NCBI GenBank assembly: GCA_020740485.1
Contig: DYMN01000001.1
Coordinates: forward strand, 1 to 64,000
Reading direction: 5' to 3'
From: Polaribacter sp.
GTDB taxonomy: Bacteria > Bacteroidota > Bacteroidia > Flavobacteriales > Flavobacteriaceae
DNA: 64,000 nucleotides
The translations under genes were made by a program, and so were the position numbers. Below are positions 51,227 to 60,011 of this stretch, piece by piece. Under the pieces are notes generated by a model. The model was not told the origin of the DNA, did no database searches, and worked only from the letters and a program-made list of their open reading frames with translations. Numbering within the stretch: the stretch's first letter is position 1; every line of letters begins with the position of its first letter.

Positions 51227-53406
51227 TATTTTTGAGCTGTTTGAGTGGTTTTAACATCATTACCCAAACGTTGCAAATAGGCAATCAAAGCAACAATTTC
51301 TTTATCTTGCATGTTGGCTTCTGCATAGTTCTTCACATACTCAGGATCTTGTCTCAAAGATTGCTCTATGGATTTAGCTTGTTCCTCCAATTTAGCTTTG
51401 GCTCCTGCTATTTCTTCATCAGTATAAGGAACACCTAATATTTTCATTGTTTTCATTTTAGCTTCTATCATACTGTAATCCAATTTAGTGTCAAACATCC
51501 ATGGATACATAGGCATAATAGAACCCTCAGAAGTCAAACGAGGATCGTACATGTGGTTGAAATGCCAGTTGTCATTGTATTTACCTCCTTCTCTGTGTAA
51601 ATCAGGTCCTGTTCTACGAGATCCCCATAAGAATGGAAAGTCATAAATGTATTCACCTGCTTTTGAATACCCACCATCACCTGCTTTAGGAGCATAACGT
51701 TCTACTTCACTTCGGAATGGTCTAACCAATTGAGAGTGACAGTTATTGCAACCCTCACGGATATAAATATCTCTTCCTTCCAACTCAAGTGGCGTATATG
51801 GTTTTACTGCAGCAATTTTTGGTATTTGAGTTTCTTTAACTAATAAAGGTATAATTTGCACGGCACCACCCACTGCAGTAGCTAATAAAGCTAAAACTGT
51901 AAATAAAACAGCTTTTCTTTCTAACCAAGCATGCAAACCTTCTTTTGTGGCACGCGTTCCACTGATTTTTTCTAAAGGAGCTGCTTCAGCCAATTCATCT
52001 TCAACGGTTTTACCTTTTGCGGTCATTACTACATTATAAGCTAATAATATAAAACCGGTAAAATATAAGGTTCCGCCAAATGCGCGCATCGCATACATAG
52101 GGATGATTTGCGTAACAGTTTCTAAGAAATTGCCATAAGTTAATGTTCCATCCGGATTAAATTGTTTCCACATGAAAGCCTGCGCAAAACCGGCAATATA
52201 CAATGGCATAGAATAAAATAAGATACCAATGGTTCCTATCCAAAAATGGACATTGGCTAATTTAGTGGAATATAACTCTGTTTTGTATAGTTTTTTCACT
52301 AACCAATAGATCATACCGGATAATAAGAATCCATTCCATCCTAATGTTCCGATGTGAACGTGACCTACGATCCAATCTGTAAAGTGAGCAATGGCATTTA
52401 AGTTTTTGAAAGACAACATAGGACCTTCAAAAGTGGCCATACCATAAGCAGTGATAGCAACCACAAAGAACTTTAAAATAGGATCTTCACGTACTTTATC
52501 CCAAGCACCACGTAAAGTCAATAAACCGTTGATCATACCTCCCCATGACGGGAATATTAACATAACTGAAAATACGGTTCCTGTATTTTGAATCCATTCA
52601 GGCAATGAGCTGTATAATAAGTGGTGAGGACCTGCCCAAATGTAAATAAATATCAAAGTCCAAAAGTGAATGATTGATAATCTGTAAGAATAAATAGGAC
52701 GATTAGCTGCTTTTGGTAAGAAATAATACATCAAACCGAGCATAGGAGTGGTTAAGAAGAAAGCTACTGCATTATGACCGTACCACCATTGAACCATGGC
52801 ATCTTTAACCCCTGAATATACAGAGTAACTTTTCCAACTCGATAAAGCGATAGGTAATTCTAAGTTATTGACAATGTAAAGCATTGCTATAGTTACCAAT
52901 GTAGAGATATAGAACCAAATGGCTACATAAATATGACGTTGACGTCTTTTTAGCAAAGTTCCAATCATGTTGATACCCATCACTACCCAAATTAAGGTAA
53001 CGGCTATATCAATAGGCCATTGTAGTTCAGCATATTCTTTTGAAGAGCTGTAACCTAAGGGCAATGTGATCGCAGCGGCAACGATAATTAATTGCCACCC
53101 CCAAAAATGTACCAATCCCAAAAATCTACTGTACATTCTGGTTTTCAACAAACGTTGCATTGAATAGTACATTCCGAGGAAGAAACCATTCCCTACAAAA
53201 GCGAAAATAGCAGCATTGGTATGTAAAGGTCTTAAACGTCCAAATCCTAACCAAGGTTGCGCACCCGCAAAGGTTAAATAGTTAGGAAACAGGAATAAGA
53301 AAGCCACTAACAGACCAACTAACATCCCGACAACTCCCCAAAGGACAGTTGCCCAGAAGAACAACTTCACAATTTTGTTGTCGTAATAAAATTGTTGTTT
53401 TTCCAT
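51226..53406 (-). CDS. ccoNO: Fused cbb3 cytochrome c oxidase subunits I and II
   Basis: 726 residues. The CcoN half (about 1-475) has 12 membrane helices with heme/copper ligand His in GRLRPLHTNAAIFAF, WWYGHNAVAFFLT, WAGPHHLLYSSLP and HFTDWIVGHVHIGTLGW. The CcoO half (about 500-726) has one helix, then the heme c motif in REGCNNCHSQLVRPFRSEV and a later TSEGSIMPMYPWMF Met region. Fusion of CcoN and CcoO is the usual Bacteroidota arrangement. It is the catalytic core of the high-affinity terminal oxidase. It lies 37 bases downstream of ccoS. Confidence 0.97.
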   Translation of the reverse strand: MEKQQFYYDNKIVKLFFWATVLWGVVGMLVGLLVAFLFLFPNYLTFAGAQPWLGFGRLRPLHTNAAIFAFVGNGFFLGMYYSMQRLLKTRMYSRFLGLVHFWGWQLIIVAAAITLPLGYSSSKEYAELQWPIDIAVTLIWVVMGINMIGTLLKRRQRHIYVAIWFYISTLVTIAMLYIVNNLELPIALSSWKSYSVYSGVKDAMVQWWYGHNAVAFFLTTPMLGLMYYFLPKAANRPIYSYRLSIIHFWTLIFIYIWAGPHHLLYSSLPEWIQNTGTVFSVMLIFPSWGGMINGLLTLRGAWDKVREDPILKFFVVAITAYGMATFEGPMLSFKNLNAIAHFTDWIVGHVHIGTLGWNGFLLSGMIYWLVKKLYKTELYSTKLANVHFWIGTIGILFYSMPLYIAGFAQAFMWKQFNPDGTLTYGNFLETVTQIIPMYAMRAFGGTLYFTGFILLAYNVVMTAKGKTVEDELAEAAPLEKISGTRATKEGLHAWLERKAVLFTVLALLATAVGGAVQIIPLLVKETQIPKIAAVKPYTPLELEGRDIYIREGCNNCHSQLVRPFRSEVERYAPKAGDGGYSKAGEYIYDFPFLWGSRRTGPDLHREGGKYNDNWHFNHMYDPRLTSEGSIMPMYPWMFDTKLDYSMIEAKMKTMKILGVPYTDEEIAGAKAKLEEQAKSIEQSLRQDPEYVKNYAEANMQDKEIVALIAYLQRLGNDVKTTQTAQK

Positions 53407-53443
53407 ACTTAAAATTGATTAATTAATATTTGATTGAGTTAAA

Positions 53444-53662
53444 TTATTGTTTTACAGTATTACTGCCGGTTTCATCAATTACTTTTTCTTCCTTTTTTTC
53501 TTCTTTTTTAGGTTCTTTTACCAATTCATCATCAAATAGCATTCTGACTGATGGGGTATACATATCATCATATTGTCCTTTTTTTACATTTACAAAAAAT
53601 AAAAAAAGAAAAATGCCGGCTATGATTACCGTAATAAACATGGTTAAATACAACATTTCCAT
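53444..53662 (-). CDS. ccoS: CcoS, cbb3 oxidase assembly protein
   Basis: 72 residues. One N-terminal helix (MLYLTMFITVIIAGIFLFLFFV), then VKKGQYDDMYTPSVRMLFDDE, which is the CcoS/FixS signature, and a Lys/Glu tail. First gene of the ccoS-ccoNO-ccoQ-ccoP operon. Needed for heme/copper insertion in other bacteria. Confidence 0.88.
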   Translation of the reverse strand: MEMLYLTMFITVIIAGIFLFLFFVNVKKGQYDDMYTPSVRMLFDDELVKEPKKEEKKEEKVIDETGSNTVKQ

Positions 53663-53696
53663 TTTTTAGATTCTAATTATAGATGGCATTAATATG

Positions 53697-53704
53697 CAAA
53701 AATA
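53697..53704 (-). promoter_or_regulatory. -7 box of the ccoS-ccoNO-ccoQ-ccoP operon
   Basis: Minus strand TATTTTTG (53704-53697), 34 bases upstream of the ccoS ATG. There is no TTG at -33, as expected for an activator-dependent promoter. Confidence 0.55.
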
Positions 53705-53724
53705 AATATATTTTCTAAAAAAAA

Positions 53725-53740
53725 TATGACAAAAGTCATA
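53725..53740. promoter_or_regulatory. Fnr/Crp-type palindrome upstream of the cbb3 operon
   Basis: TATGAC-AAAA-GTCATA: perfect 6-base arms, 4-base spacer. Its centre (53732.5) lies about 41-43 bases upstream of the start point expected from the -7 box at 53697-53704, the usual class II activator position. The likely regulator is the Fnr-type protein at 56237-56926. Confidence 0.55.
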
Positions 53741-53760
53741 CTCAATCGGTGTAATGCTAA

Positions 53761-56136
53761 TTATTTACTTTTTTGGGCTGCTAAGTTGGTCAATAAGGTT
53801 ACAAAAACTACAATACTTATAGAACTAATAGGCATTAAAATAGCAGCAACTATTGGCGTAAGTTGTCCTGTTACAGCAAAATACAATCCAAAAAAGTTAT
53901 ATAAGAAGGAAATTCTAAAACTCCATTTAACAATTTGGATGGTTTTTTGCGATAATGTTAAAAAATTAGGTAATTTGTTGAAAAGTTTTGCATCTAATAT
54001 CCCATCGCAAGCCGGTGAGAATACATTTACATCTTCCGATATAGCTATTCCAACATTACTTTGTGCTAAAGCACCCGCATCATTCAGACCGTCACCAATC
54101 ATCATGACGTTTTTTCCTTGTTCTTGTAGTTTTTTAACAAAATCTAATTTGTCTTGAGGGGTTTGGTGAAATAAAAGGGAGGTGTTGTGAGGTAACATTT
54201 TTTCTAACGCTGATTTTTCTCCTTCATTGTCGCCGGATAGGATGCTTAAAGTGTATTTTTTGTCTAATTCATTAAATACATTTTCAATACCGGTTCTGTA
54301 AACGTTTTTACTGCGATAAAACCCTTTTATTTCTTCATCGATTTTGATAAATATGATTGTGTTGATATTTTGTTCCAATTTTGTATCGACGAAATAGGCT
54401 GAACCAATTTTAATAGCATGACCTTGTATGATTCCACTTATGCCTTTGCCTAAAACTTCTTGATAATCTTCAATTTTGTCGAGATAAGGTTCTGCGTTTA
54501 TGGCATCATTTAATGCCCTGCTCAAAGGATGATTGGAAGAGCGTATTAAGGTTTTAATTAATTTTAGCTCAATTTCCGTTAAGGATTTTCCTTCAAAAAT
54601 GAGTGAGTTGGCATCATTTGTGGAAATAGTGCCGGTTTTATCAAATATAATATGGTCTACTTTATTCATTTTTTCGATAACATCCGCATTCTTGAGATAG
54701 AATTTTTTGTATCCGAAAATGCGAAGCATATTGCCCAAAGCAAATGGAGCAGATAGTGCTAATGCACAAGGACAAGCCACTATTAATACTGCAGTCATAA
54801 TCTCTACCGCTCTAATTCTGTCAATAAAAAACCAATAAGCACCTGCCAATAGGGCTATAATTAATATGACTACTGTAAAATACTTGCTATAATTATTGGT
54901 TACGGTTTTTAAATCATTTTTTGGAATGTCTTTGTTAAATACGTCATTACTCCACAATTCGGTCAAATAACTTTCTGATATTTTATTGATTACATCTATT
55001 TCAATTGCTCCACCCACTTGTTTTCCACCGGCATAAACCTTTTCTCCATTCCCTTTATACACCGGCTTGGATTCACCGGTAACAAAACTGTAGTCCAAAT
55101 AGCCATCCCCGTGAATGAGGATCCCGTCCACCGGTATCAATTCTTCATTTCTTATCAGCAAACGGTCACCTTCTTTTACATCTTGAACCGGAATGGTTTC
55201 TTCTTTTCCTTTGTCTATTTTTGTAACTGCAATAGGAAAATAGGAACGATAATCTCTTTCAAAGGACAAAAAATTATAGGTTTTTTGTTGGAAAAATCTA
55301 CCGAGTAATAAGAAAAAAACCAATCCTGTTAAACTGTCAAAATAGACTTCGCCTTGAGGAATAAAGGTTTCATAAGCACTATGCAGAAATAACACAGAAA
55401 TGCCCAAAGCCAAAGGAACATCTACACTTAATATCCCTTTTCTCAAACCTTTGATAGCGGTCAAAAAATAGTCTTTAGCCGAATATACTACGACAGGAAT
55501 AGACAAAACCAACATCATCAAACGAAACATCAATTGATATTGATTGAGCCAAAATTCATCTTTTTCAAAATAACCCGGAAATGCCAATAACATTACGTTT
55601 CCAAATGCAAAACCGGCATAACCTAATTGATAAATTAAGGTTTTATCTACTTTTTTAGCACTTTTGTCGGCATCTTCCAAACTGATATAAGGTTCGTAAG
55701 CTATAGAAGTCAACAATTCGACTACTTGTTTTAAACTGATTTCTTTTGCTTTATAAGTAATTCTGACCGTTTTATTGGGAAAATTAACCAACGAATTGGC
55801 AATATTCGCATTGAGTTTTTCCAAATTTTCTAATACCCAAATACAAGCAGCACAATGTATGGATGGAATATAAAACTCCACTACTGAAGTTTCTCCGTCG
55901 GAGAATTCAATAATTTTTTTTGCAATTTCTTCATTATCCAAGTAATCATATTTGCCTTTTATTTCCTTTGGAACTTGACCTGGCGTTTTTTCTAAATCGT
56001 AATAGCAACTTAATTCGTTTTGATTCAATATTTCATAGACCGTCTTACATCCATTGCAACAGAAACATTTCTCATTAAAATAAACAGGGTTTTTTCCACA
56101 ATCCAAACCACAATGGTAACAAGTATTTTCCGACAT
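53761..56136 (-). CDS. ccoI: CcoI-type copper-transporting P-type ATPase
   Basis: 791 residues. The N-terminal Cys-rich metal-binding domain (CYHCGLDCGKN, FCCNGCKTVYEIL; PF12156 type) is followed by an HMA domain with SIHCAACIWVLENL, then eight helices. CPC transport motif in VACPCALALSAPFALGN, phosphorylation site DKTGTIS, actuator TGESKPV and hinge GDGLNDAGALAQSNVG. It exports copper to the periplasm side for cbb3 oxidase assembly. It lies upstream of ccoS on the same strand (98-base gap) and is divergent from the Fnr-type gene. Confidence 0.95.
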   Translation of the reverse strand: MSENTCYHCGLDCGKNPVYFNEKCFCCNGCKTVYEILNQNELSCYYDLEKTPGQVPKEIKGKYDYLDNEEIAKKIIEFSDGETSVVEFYIPSIHCAACIWVLENLEKLNANIANSLVNFPNKTVRITYKAKEISLKQVVELLTSIAYEPYISLEDADKSAKKVDKTLIYQLGYAGFAFGNVMLLAFPGYFEKDEFWLNQYQLMFRLMMLVLSIPVVVYSAKDYFLTAIKGLRKGILSVDVPLALGISVLFLHSAYETFIPQGEVYFDSLTGLVFFLLLGRFFQQKTYNFLSFERDYRSYFPIAVTKIDKGKEETIPVQDVKEGDRLLIRNEELIPVDGILIHGDGYLDYSFVTGESKPVYKGNGEKVYAGGKQVGGAIEIDVINKISESYLTELWSNDVFNKDIPKNDLKTVTNNYSKYFTVVILIIALLAGAYWFFIDRIRAVEIMTAVLIVACPCALALSAPFALGNMLRIFGYKKFYLKNADVIEKMNKVDHIIFDKTGTISTNDANSLIFEGKSLTEIELKLIKTLIRSSNHPLSRALNDAINAEPYLDKIEDYQEVLGKGISGIIQGHAIKIGSAYFVDTKLEQNINTIIFIKIDEEIKGFYRSKNVYRTGIENVFNELDKKYTLSILSGDNEGEKSALEKMLPHNTSLLFHQTPQDKLDFVKKLQEQGKNVMMIGDGLNDAGALAQSNVGIAISEDVNVFSPACDGILDAKLFNKLPNFLTLSQKTIQIVKWSFRISFLYNFFGLYFAVTGQLTPIVAAILMPISSISIVVFVTLLTNLAAQKSK

Positions 56137-56161
56137 ATAAAAAAGTTTGATAATAGTTTTA

Positions 56162-56182
56162 CAAAAATATGATAAATATCAA
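56162..56182. promoter_or_regulatory. FNR-like box in the ccoI / fnr divergent region
   Basis: Minus strand TTGAT-ATTT-ATCAT (56182-56169) differs by one base from the FNR consensus TTGATnnnnATCAA. It abuts a possible ccoI -7 box TATTTTTG (minus, 56169-56162). This close position would favour repression unless another start site is used. Confidence 0.5.
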
Positions 56183-56191
56183 TTTTTTATC

Positions 56192-56199
56192 TATTTTTG
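56192..56199 (+). promoter_or_regulatory. -7 box of the Fnr-type regulator gene
   Basis: TATTTTTG, 37 bases before the ATG. The FNR-like box is centred about 30 bases upstream of the expected start, overlapping the -33 region, which suggests autorepression. Confidence 0.5.
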
Positions 56200-56236
56200 T
56201 AACTACAAAATTACACAATTCTAAAATATTATAACT

Positions 56237-56926
56237 ATGGGTGCTTGTGAACATTGCTTCATAAAAAATGAAAATGAATTTAGTACGCTGATATTTGAAG
56301 AGTTAGAGATGTTTACACGTAGTAAAACTACCCTAAATATTAAAAAAGGGGAGAACATCGTTACAGAAGGTCACGTAATGAATGGGGTGTATTGCTTAAG
56401 AAGTGGAAAGTGCAAAATGAGTAAACTCAACACCAACGGTAAGAGCCAAATCATAAAATTTATCAATCAAGGCGACTTAATAGGACAACGTTCCATTTTA
56501 AGTGATGAACCTGCCGGACTAACCATAACGGCTTTGGAAGATATGCAAGTTTGTTTTATTCCTAAGTCTAAAGTAATGCAAGCTATAAAGGAAAATCCCT
56601 CTTTTTCACTTCGTTTGATGAAAAATGTATCGCATCAGTTAAACGAAGCCAACAGCTCAATTTCTATGATGGCACAAAAGACCGTAAGAGAAAGATTGGC
56701 AGAGATATTATTACATTTGCACGACATTTACGGCACTGATTCTGAAGGTTATATCGATATAAAATTAACCCGTGAAGAAATTGCCAATGCTATAGGAACA
56801 GCCACAGAATCAGCTATCAGACTACTTTCTAACTATAAAAATGACGGTTATTTGGATCTGAGAGGGCGAAAAATCAAAATTACCGATGCTGAAGGTTTAC
56901 GACATGCATCGGAGGGGTATGAATAA
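56237..56926 (+). CDS. Fnr-type Crp-family transcriptional regulator
   Basis: 229 residues. The N-terminus has Cys residues in ACEHCF, then a cyclic-nucleotide-like sensor domain (GENIVTEGHVMNGVYCLRSGKC, FINQGDLIGQRSIL), a long dimer helix and a winged helix (LTREEIANAIGTATESAIRLLSNYK). Glu and Arg in ATESAIR match the base-contacting positions of FNR/CRP. Cys at the N-terminus plus Cys in the sensor domain might hold an Fe-S cluster, but the pattern is not the classical FNR one. Divergent from ccoI and beside the cbb3 operon, so it is probably its regulator. Confidence 0.85.
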   Translation: MGACEHCFIKNENEFSTLIFEELEMFTRSKTTLNIKKGENIVTEGHVMNGVYCLRSGKCKMSKLNTNGKSQIIKFINQGDLIGQRSILSDEPAGLTITALEDMQVCFIPKSKVMQAIKENPSFSLRLMKNVSHQLNEANSSISMMAQKTVRERLAEILLHLHDIYGTDSEGYIDIKLTREEIANAIGTATESAIRLLSNYKNDGYLDLRGRKIKITDAEGLRHASEGYE

Positions 56927-57060
56927 ATATTGCATTTGCTGTTTTTCAATAATGAGAAACCTTAAATATATCAAGTTATAGGCTTTTTATATAATATAGA
57001 TTCATAGGAATTTACGACGAATTGAATGGATATTTAATCATAATTATTTGCTTAAAATTT

Positions 57061-58197
57061 ATGTTTATTAAAAACTATATATTGTTTTTGTTGACGATTG
57101 CTTTACTTTTTACTAGTTGCAAAAAAACAGATTCTAATATTGTAAGAGAGCAAAATCAGAATAAAGTTAAATATGCAAATGGTTTTAGTATTTATAAGAA
57201 TAAAAATTACTACAAACTCATCATCCTTAGAGGATTTAAAAGCGACACGCAAAAAGCTGATTATTATTTATTTAAAGAAAATGAGCCCATTCCGGATTCT
57301 TTGAAAAAGAAACAAATCATCCGAATTCCTATTAAAAAAATTGTAGTAACCAACACTTCTCATATCCCAATGCTTGAAGCTATAAACGCCGAAAATACGC
57401 TTCAAGGTTTTCCTAATACCCGTTATATTTCATCTGTTGCTACACGTGATTTAATTAAAAAGGGTAGTATAAAAGATTTGGGCAATGAACAAGCTATGAA
57501 CTTAGAGCTATTGTTAGAATTAAAACCCGATGTTTTAATTGGTTTTGGCGTGGATCAACCTTCCAAAATGTACGACAATATTTTGAAATTAGGAATTCCG
57601 GTCATTATGAATGCCGATTGGATGGAAGAAACCCCTTTGGGTAGAGCAGAATGGATTAAGCTTTTCGGTATATTATATGATAAGGGAGAAAAAGCAGATT
57701 CCATTTTTCACAGTATAGAAACAAATTATGATAATTTAAAAAAATTAGCTCAAAATGCCGTGAACCAACCTACGGTAATGAGTGGTTCACTCTTCCAAGA
57801 TATTTGGTATGTACCTGCCGGTAAGAGTTTTTTAGCTCAAATGTTCAACGATGCCCATGCTGATTATTTATGGAAAGATAGTGAAGGCAATGGCAGTTTA
57901 GCACTACACATTGAAACCGTTTTTGCAAAGGCTCAACATGCCGATTATTGGATTGCTCCCGGTAATTTCACTGATTATAAAAGATTAACTCAACAGCATG
58001 CATTGATAAAAAATTTCAATTCTTTTGAAAAAAAACAGATCTATTCCTATGCCTTTCAAAAAAACGATTACGGAGGGATGACTTACTTTGAATCATCGCC
58101 CTTGCACCCTGATTGGGTTTTAAGTGATTTGATACATATTTTTCATCCGGAAATAGCCCCAAATGCTACCCTATACTATTTTAAAAAAATAGAATAG
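57061..58197 (+). CDS. Metal-chelate/cobalamin-type ABC substrate-binding lipoprotein
   Basis: 378 residues from ATG 57061, which gives a proper lipoprotein signal (MFIKNYILFLLTIALLFTSC, lipid Cys20); an upstream in-frame ATG is less likely. The PF01497 (BtuF/FhuD-like) fold is suggested by RIPIKKIVVTNTSHIPMLEA, LLELKPDVLIGFGVDQPSK, LGIPVIMNADWMEETPLGRAEW and the long helix GEKADSIFHSIETNY. Ligand could be a siderophore, heme or cobalamin. No permease or ATPase gene is adjacent, and no cobalamin riboswitch is seen upstream. Confidence 0.85.
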   Translation: MFIKNYILFLLTIALLFTSCKKTDSNIVREQNQNKVKYANGFSIYKNKNYYKLIILRGFKSDTQKADYYLFKENEPIPDSLKKKQIIRIPIKKIVVTNTSHIPMLEAINAENTLQGFPNTRYISSVATRDLIKKGSIKDLGNEQAMNLELLLELKPDVLIGFGVDQPSKMYDNILKLGIPVIMNADWMEETPLGRAEWIKLFGILYDKGEKADSIFHSIETNYDNLKKLAQNAVNQPTVMSGSLFQDIWYVPAGKSFLAQMFNDAHADYLWKDSEGNGSLALHIETVFAKAQHADYWIAPGNFTDYKRLTQQHALIKNFNSFEKKQIYSYAFQKNDYGGMTYFESSPLHPDWVLSDLIHIFHPEIAPNATLYYFKKIE

Positions 58198-58338
58198 CTG
58201 CATCAAATAAGAAATCTCTATTTTAAAATAAGATAAAAGTATCAAAATTAACAAACAGGCAATTCGTAAAAATTAATTTTGTAGGTGAAAAAGGAATTGA
58301 AACTAAACCAAATATATTAACATTAATTTTTAAACTTT

Positions 58339-58971
58339 ATGCCTGTTTTAGTAGGAAAAAAAGCACCTGAATTTTCGGCGCAAGCCGTAATCAACGGAAG
58401 TGAAATTGTAGAAAATTTTTCATTATCTCAATTTATTGGAAACAAACACGTAATTTTCTTTTTTTATCCTAAAGATTTTACTTTTGTTTGTCCCACTGAA
58501 TTACATGCCTTTCAAGAGAATATTGCCGAATTCGAAAAGAGAAATGTGGCAGTAATAGCCTGTTCTACCGATACTGAACAATCACACTGGGGATGGTTAC
58601 AAATGGAAAAATCGCATGGTGGAATCAAAGGAGTAAAATATCCCATCGTAGCTGACACGAACAAAACCATTTCAAAAAACTTTGATGTTTTATCCGGCGA
58701 ATTCTATTACGATGAAGATGATAATCTTCACGCAGACGGTGAATTAGTGGCTTATCGCGGGTTGTTTTTGATAGATAAACAAGGAATTGTACGTCATCAA
58801 GTGGTAAACGATATGCCATTAGGCAGAAGTGTGGATGAAGCCCTTCGCATAGTAGATGCTTTACAATTTGTAGAAGAACATGGAGAAGCTTGTCCTGCTA
58901 ACTGGAGTGCTAAAAAAGAAGGATTAAAAGCTACACATGAAGGCATAGCTGAATATTTAACAATCAATTAA
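58339..58971 (+). CDS. ahpC: 2-Cys peroxiredoxin (AhpC/Prx1 type)
   Basis: 210 residues. Peroxidatic Cys in DFTFVCPTELHAFQ (about residue 53) and resolving Cys in GEACPANWSAKKEGL (about 184). Also ACSTDTEQSHWGWL and YRGLFLIDKQGIVRH. Reduces hydrogen peroxide and organic peroxides. No ahpF next to it, so reduction probably uses thioredoxin. Followed by tpx in the same direction (64 bases). Confidence 0.93.
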   Translation: MPVLVGKKAPEFSAQAVINGSEIVENFSLSQFIGNKHVIFFFYPKDFTFVCPTELHAFQENIAEFEKRNVAVIACSTDTEQSHWGWLQMEKSHGGIKGVKYPIVADTNKTISKNFDVLSGEFYYDEDDNLHADGELVAYRGLFLIDKQGIVRHQVVNDMPLGRSVDEALRIVDALQFVEEHGEACPANWSAKKEGLKATHEGIAEYLTIN

Positions 58972-59035
58972 TAGGAAATTACTCTAAAAACTAACTACTT
59001 TTACAATTTAACAAACTTAAAAATCAATCATAATT

Positions 59036-59533
59036 ATGTCAAAAATCACATTAAAAGGTAATGCAATCAACACCAATGGCAATTTACCTGAAAAAGCAAC
59101 TAAAGCACAAGATTTTAAATTAGTAGCACAAGACTTATCTGAAAAATCTTTAAACGATTTTAAAGGAAATAAAGTTATTTTAAACATTTTCCCAAGTTTA
59201 GACACTCCAACTTGTGCAGCATCTGTTAGACATTTTAACAAAGCGGCAAACGATTTAACCAACACGAAAGTGTTATGTGTTTCTCGTGATTTACCTTTTG
59301 CACAAGCACGTTTTTGTGGAGCAGAAGGATTAGATAACGTAATTACACTTTCTGATTTCAGAGGGGGTGCATTCGGAAAATCCTATGGTGTGGACATCGT
59401 AGATGGTCCTTTAGCCGGTTTATTGGCAAGAGCCGTTGTCGTATTAGATGAAAACGGAGTGGTAACTTACACACAATTAGTACCTGAAATTGTAGATGAG
59501 CCAAACTACGAAGACGTATTGAGCAATTTATAA
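59036..59533 (+). CDS. tpx: Thiol peroxidase
   Basis: 165 residues, typical Tpx size. Peroxidatic Cys in FPSLDTPTCAASVRHFN and resolving Cys in ARFCGAEGLDNVITLSDFR. The N-terminus KITLKGNAINTNGNLP matches the family. Periplasmic in some bacteria, but no signal peptide here, so cytoplasmic. Closed by a terminator. Confidence 0.96.
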   Translation: MSKITLKGNAINTNGNLPEKATKAQDFKLVAQDLSEKSLNDFKGNKVILNIFPSLDTPTCAASVRHFNKAANDLTNTKVLCVSRDLPFAQARFCGAEGLDNVITLSDFRGGAFGKSYGVDIVDGPLAGLLARAVVVLDENGVVTYTQLVPEIVDEPNYEDVLSNL

Positions 59534-59551
59534 AAATTAATATTTTTATTT

Positions 59552-59590
59552 AAAACCCTTTTAGAATAAAACGCTGAAAGGGTTTTTTTT
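59552..59590 (+). terminator. Terminator of tpx
   Basis: AAAACCCTTT (59552-59561) pairs with AAAGGGTTTT (59577-59586), then T run. Confidence 0.8.
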
Positions 59591-59616
59591 AGTACCATAA
59601 TTTGCAACAACTTTAC

Positions 59617-59624
59617 TATTTTTG
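59617..59624 (+). promoter_or_regulatory. -7 box of the diacylglycerol kinase gene
   Basis: TATTTTTG, 18 bases before the ATG at 59643, giving a very short leader. Confidence 0.5.
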
Positions 59625-59642
59625 CAAACTATTAAACAAGAG

Positions 59643-60011
59643 ATGAATAATCAAGAATCCGGTTTTGTAAAAGGAAGAATTAAAGGCGGAATTATTGCCT
59701 TAAGAGGAGTTGTAAAGGTACTCACTACTGAGCATAGTATCATGGTGCAGATGAGTATTGCAATACTAATGAGCATTTTAGGCTTTAATGTAAAACTCAC
59801 TCCTACAGAGTGGATGTTCCACGTAATAGTTTGGGGAATTATTTTTTCTGTGGAAACGCTCAATACAGCAGTAGAAAAACTATGCGATTTTGTACACGAT
59901 GATTTTCACGACAGAATCGGCTTTATTAAAGATATTAGTGCCGGTGCTGTTACTTTTACTGCCCTAACGGCTTTGATTGTGGAATTGATAATTTTTATCC
60001 CAAAATTTTAG
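59643..60011 (+). CDS. DgkA-family membrane diacylglycerol/undecaprenol kinase
   Basis: 122 residues from ATG 59643; an in-frame TTG further upstream falls inside the -7 box and is rejected. Three membrane helices. Family motif VETLNTAVEKLCDF with catalytic Glu, and FIKDISAGAVTFTA. Such enzymes phosphorylate diacylglycerol or undecaprenol in the inner membrane. Its stop codon overlaps that of the convergent DedA gene. Confidence 0.88.
   Translation: MNNQESGFVKGRIKGGIIALRGVVKVLTTEHSIMVQMSIAILMSILGFNVKLTPTEWMFHVIVWGIIFSVETLNTAVEKLCDFVHDDFHDRIGFIKDISAGAVTFTALTALIVELIIFIPKF

Noticed and set aside
56927-57060. Cobalamin riboswitch upstream of the BtuF-like gene
   Set aside because: The interval is short and AT-rich and lacks the conserved B12-box type sequence.
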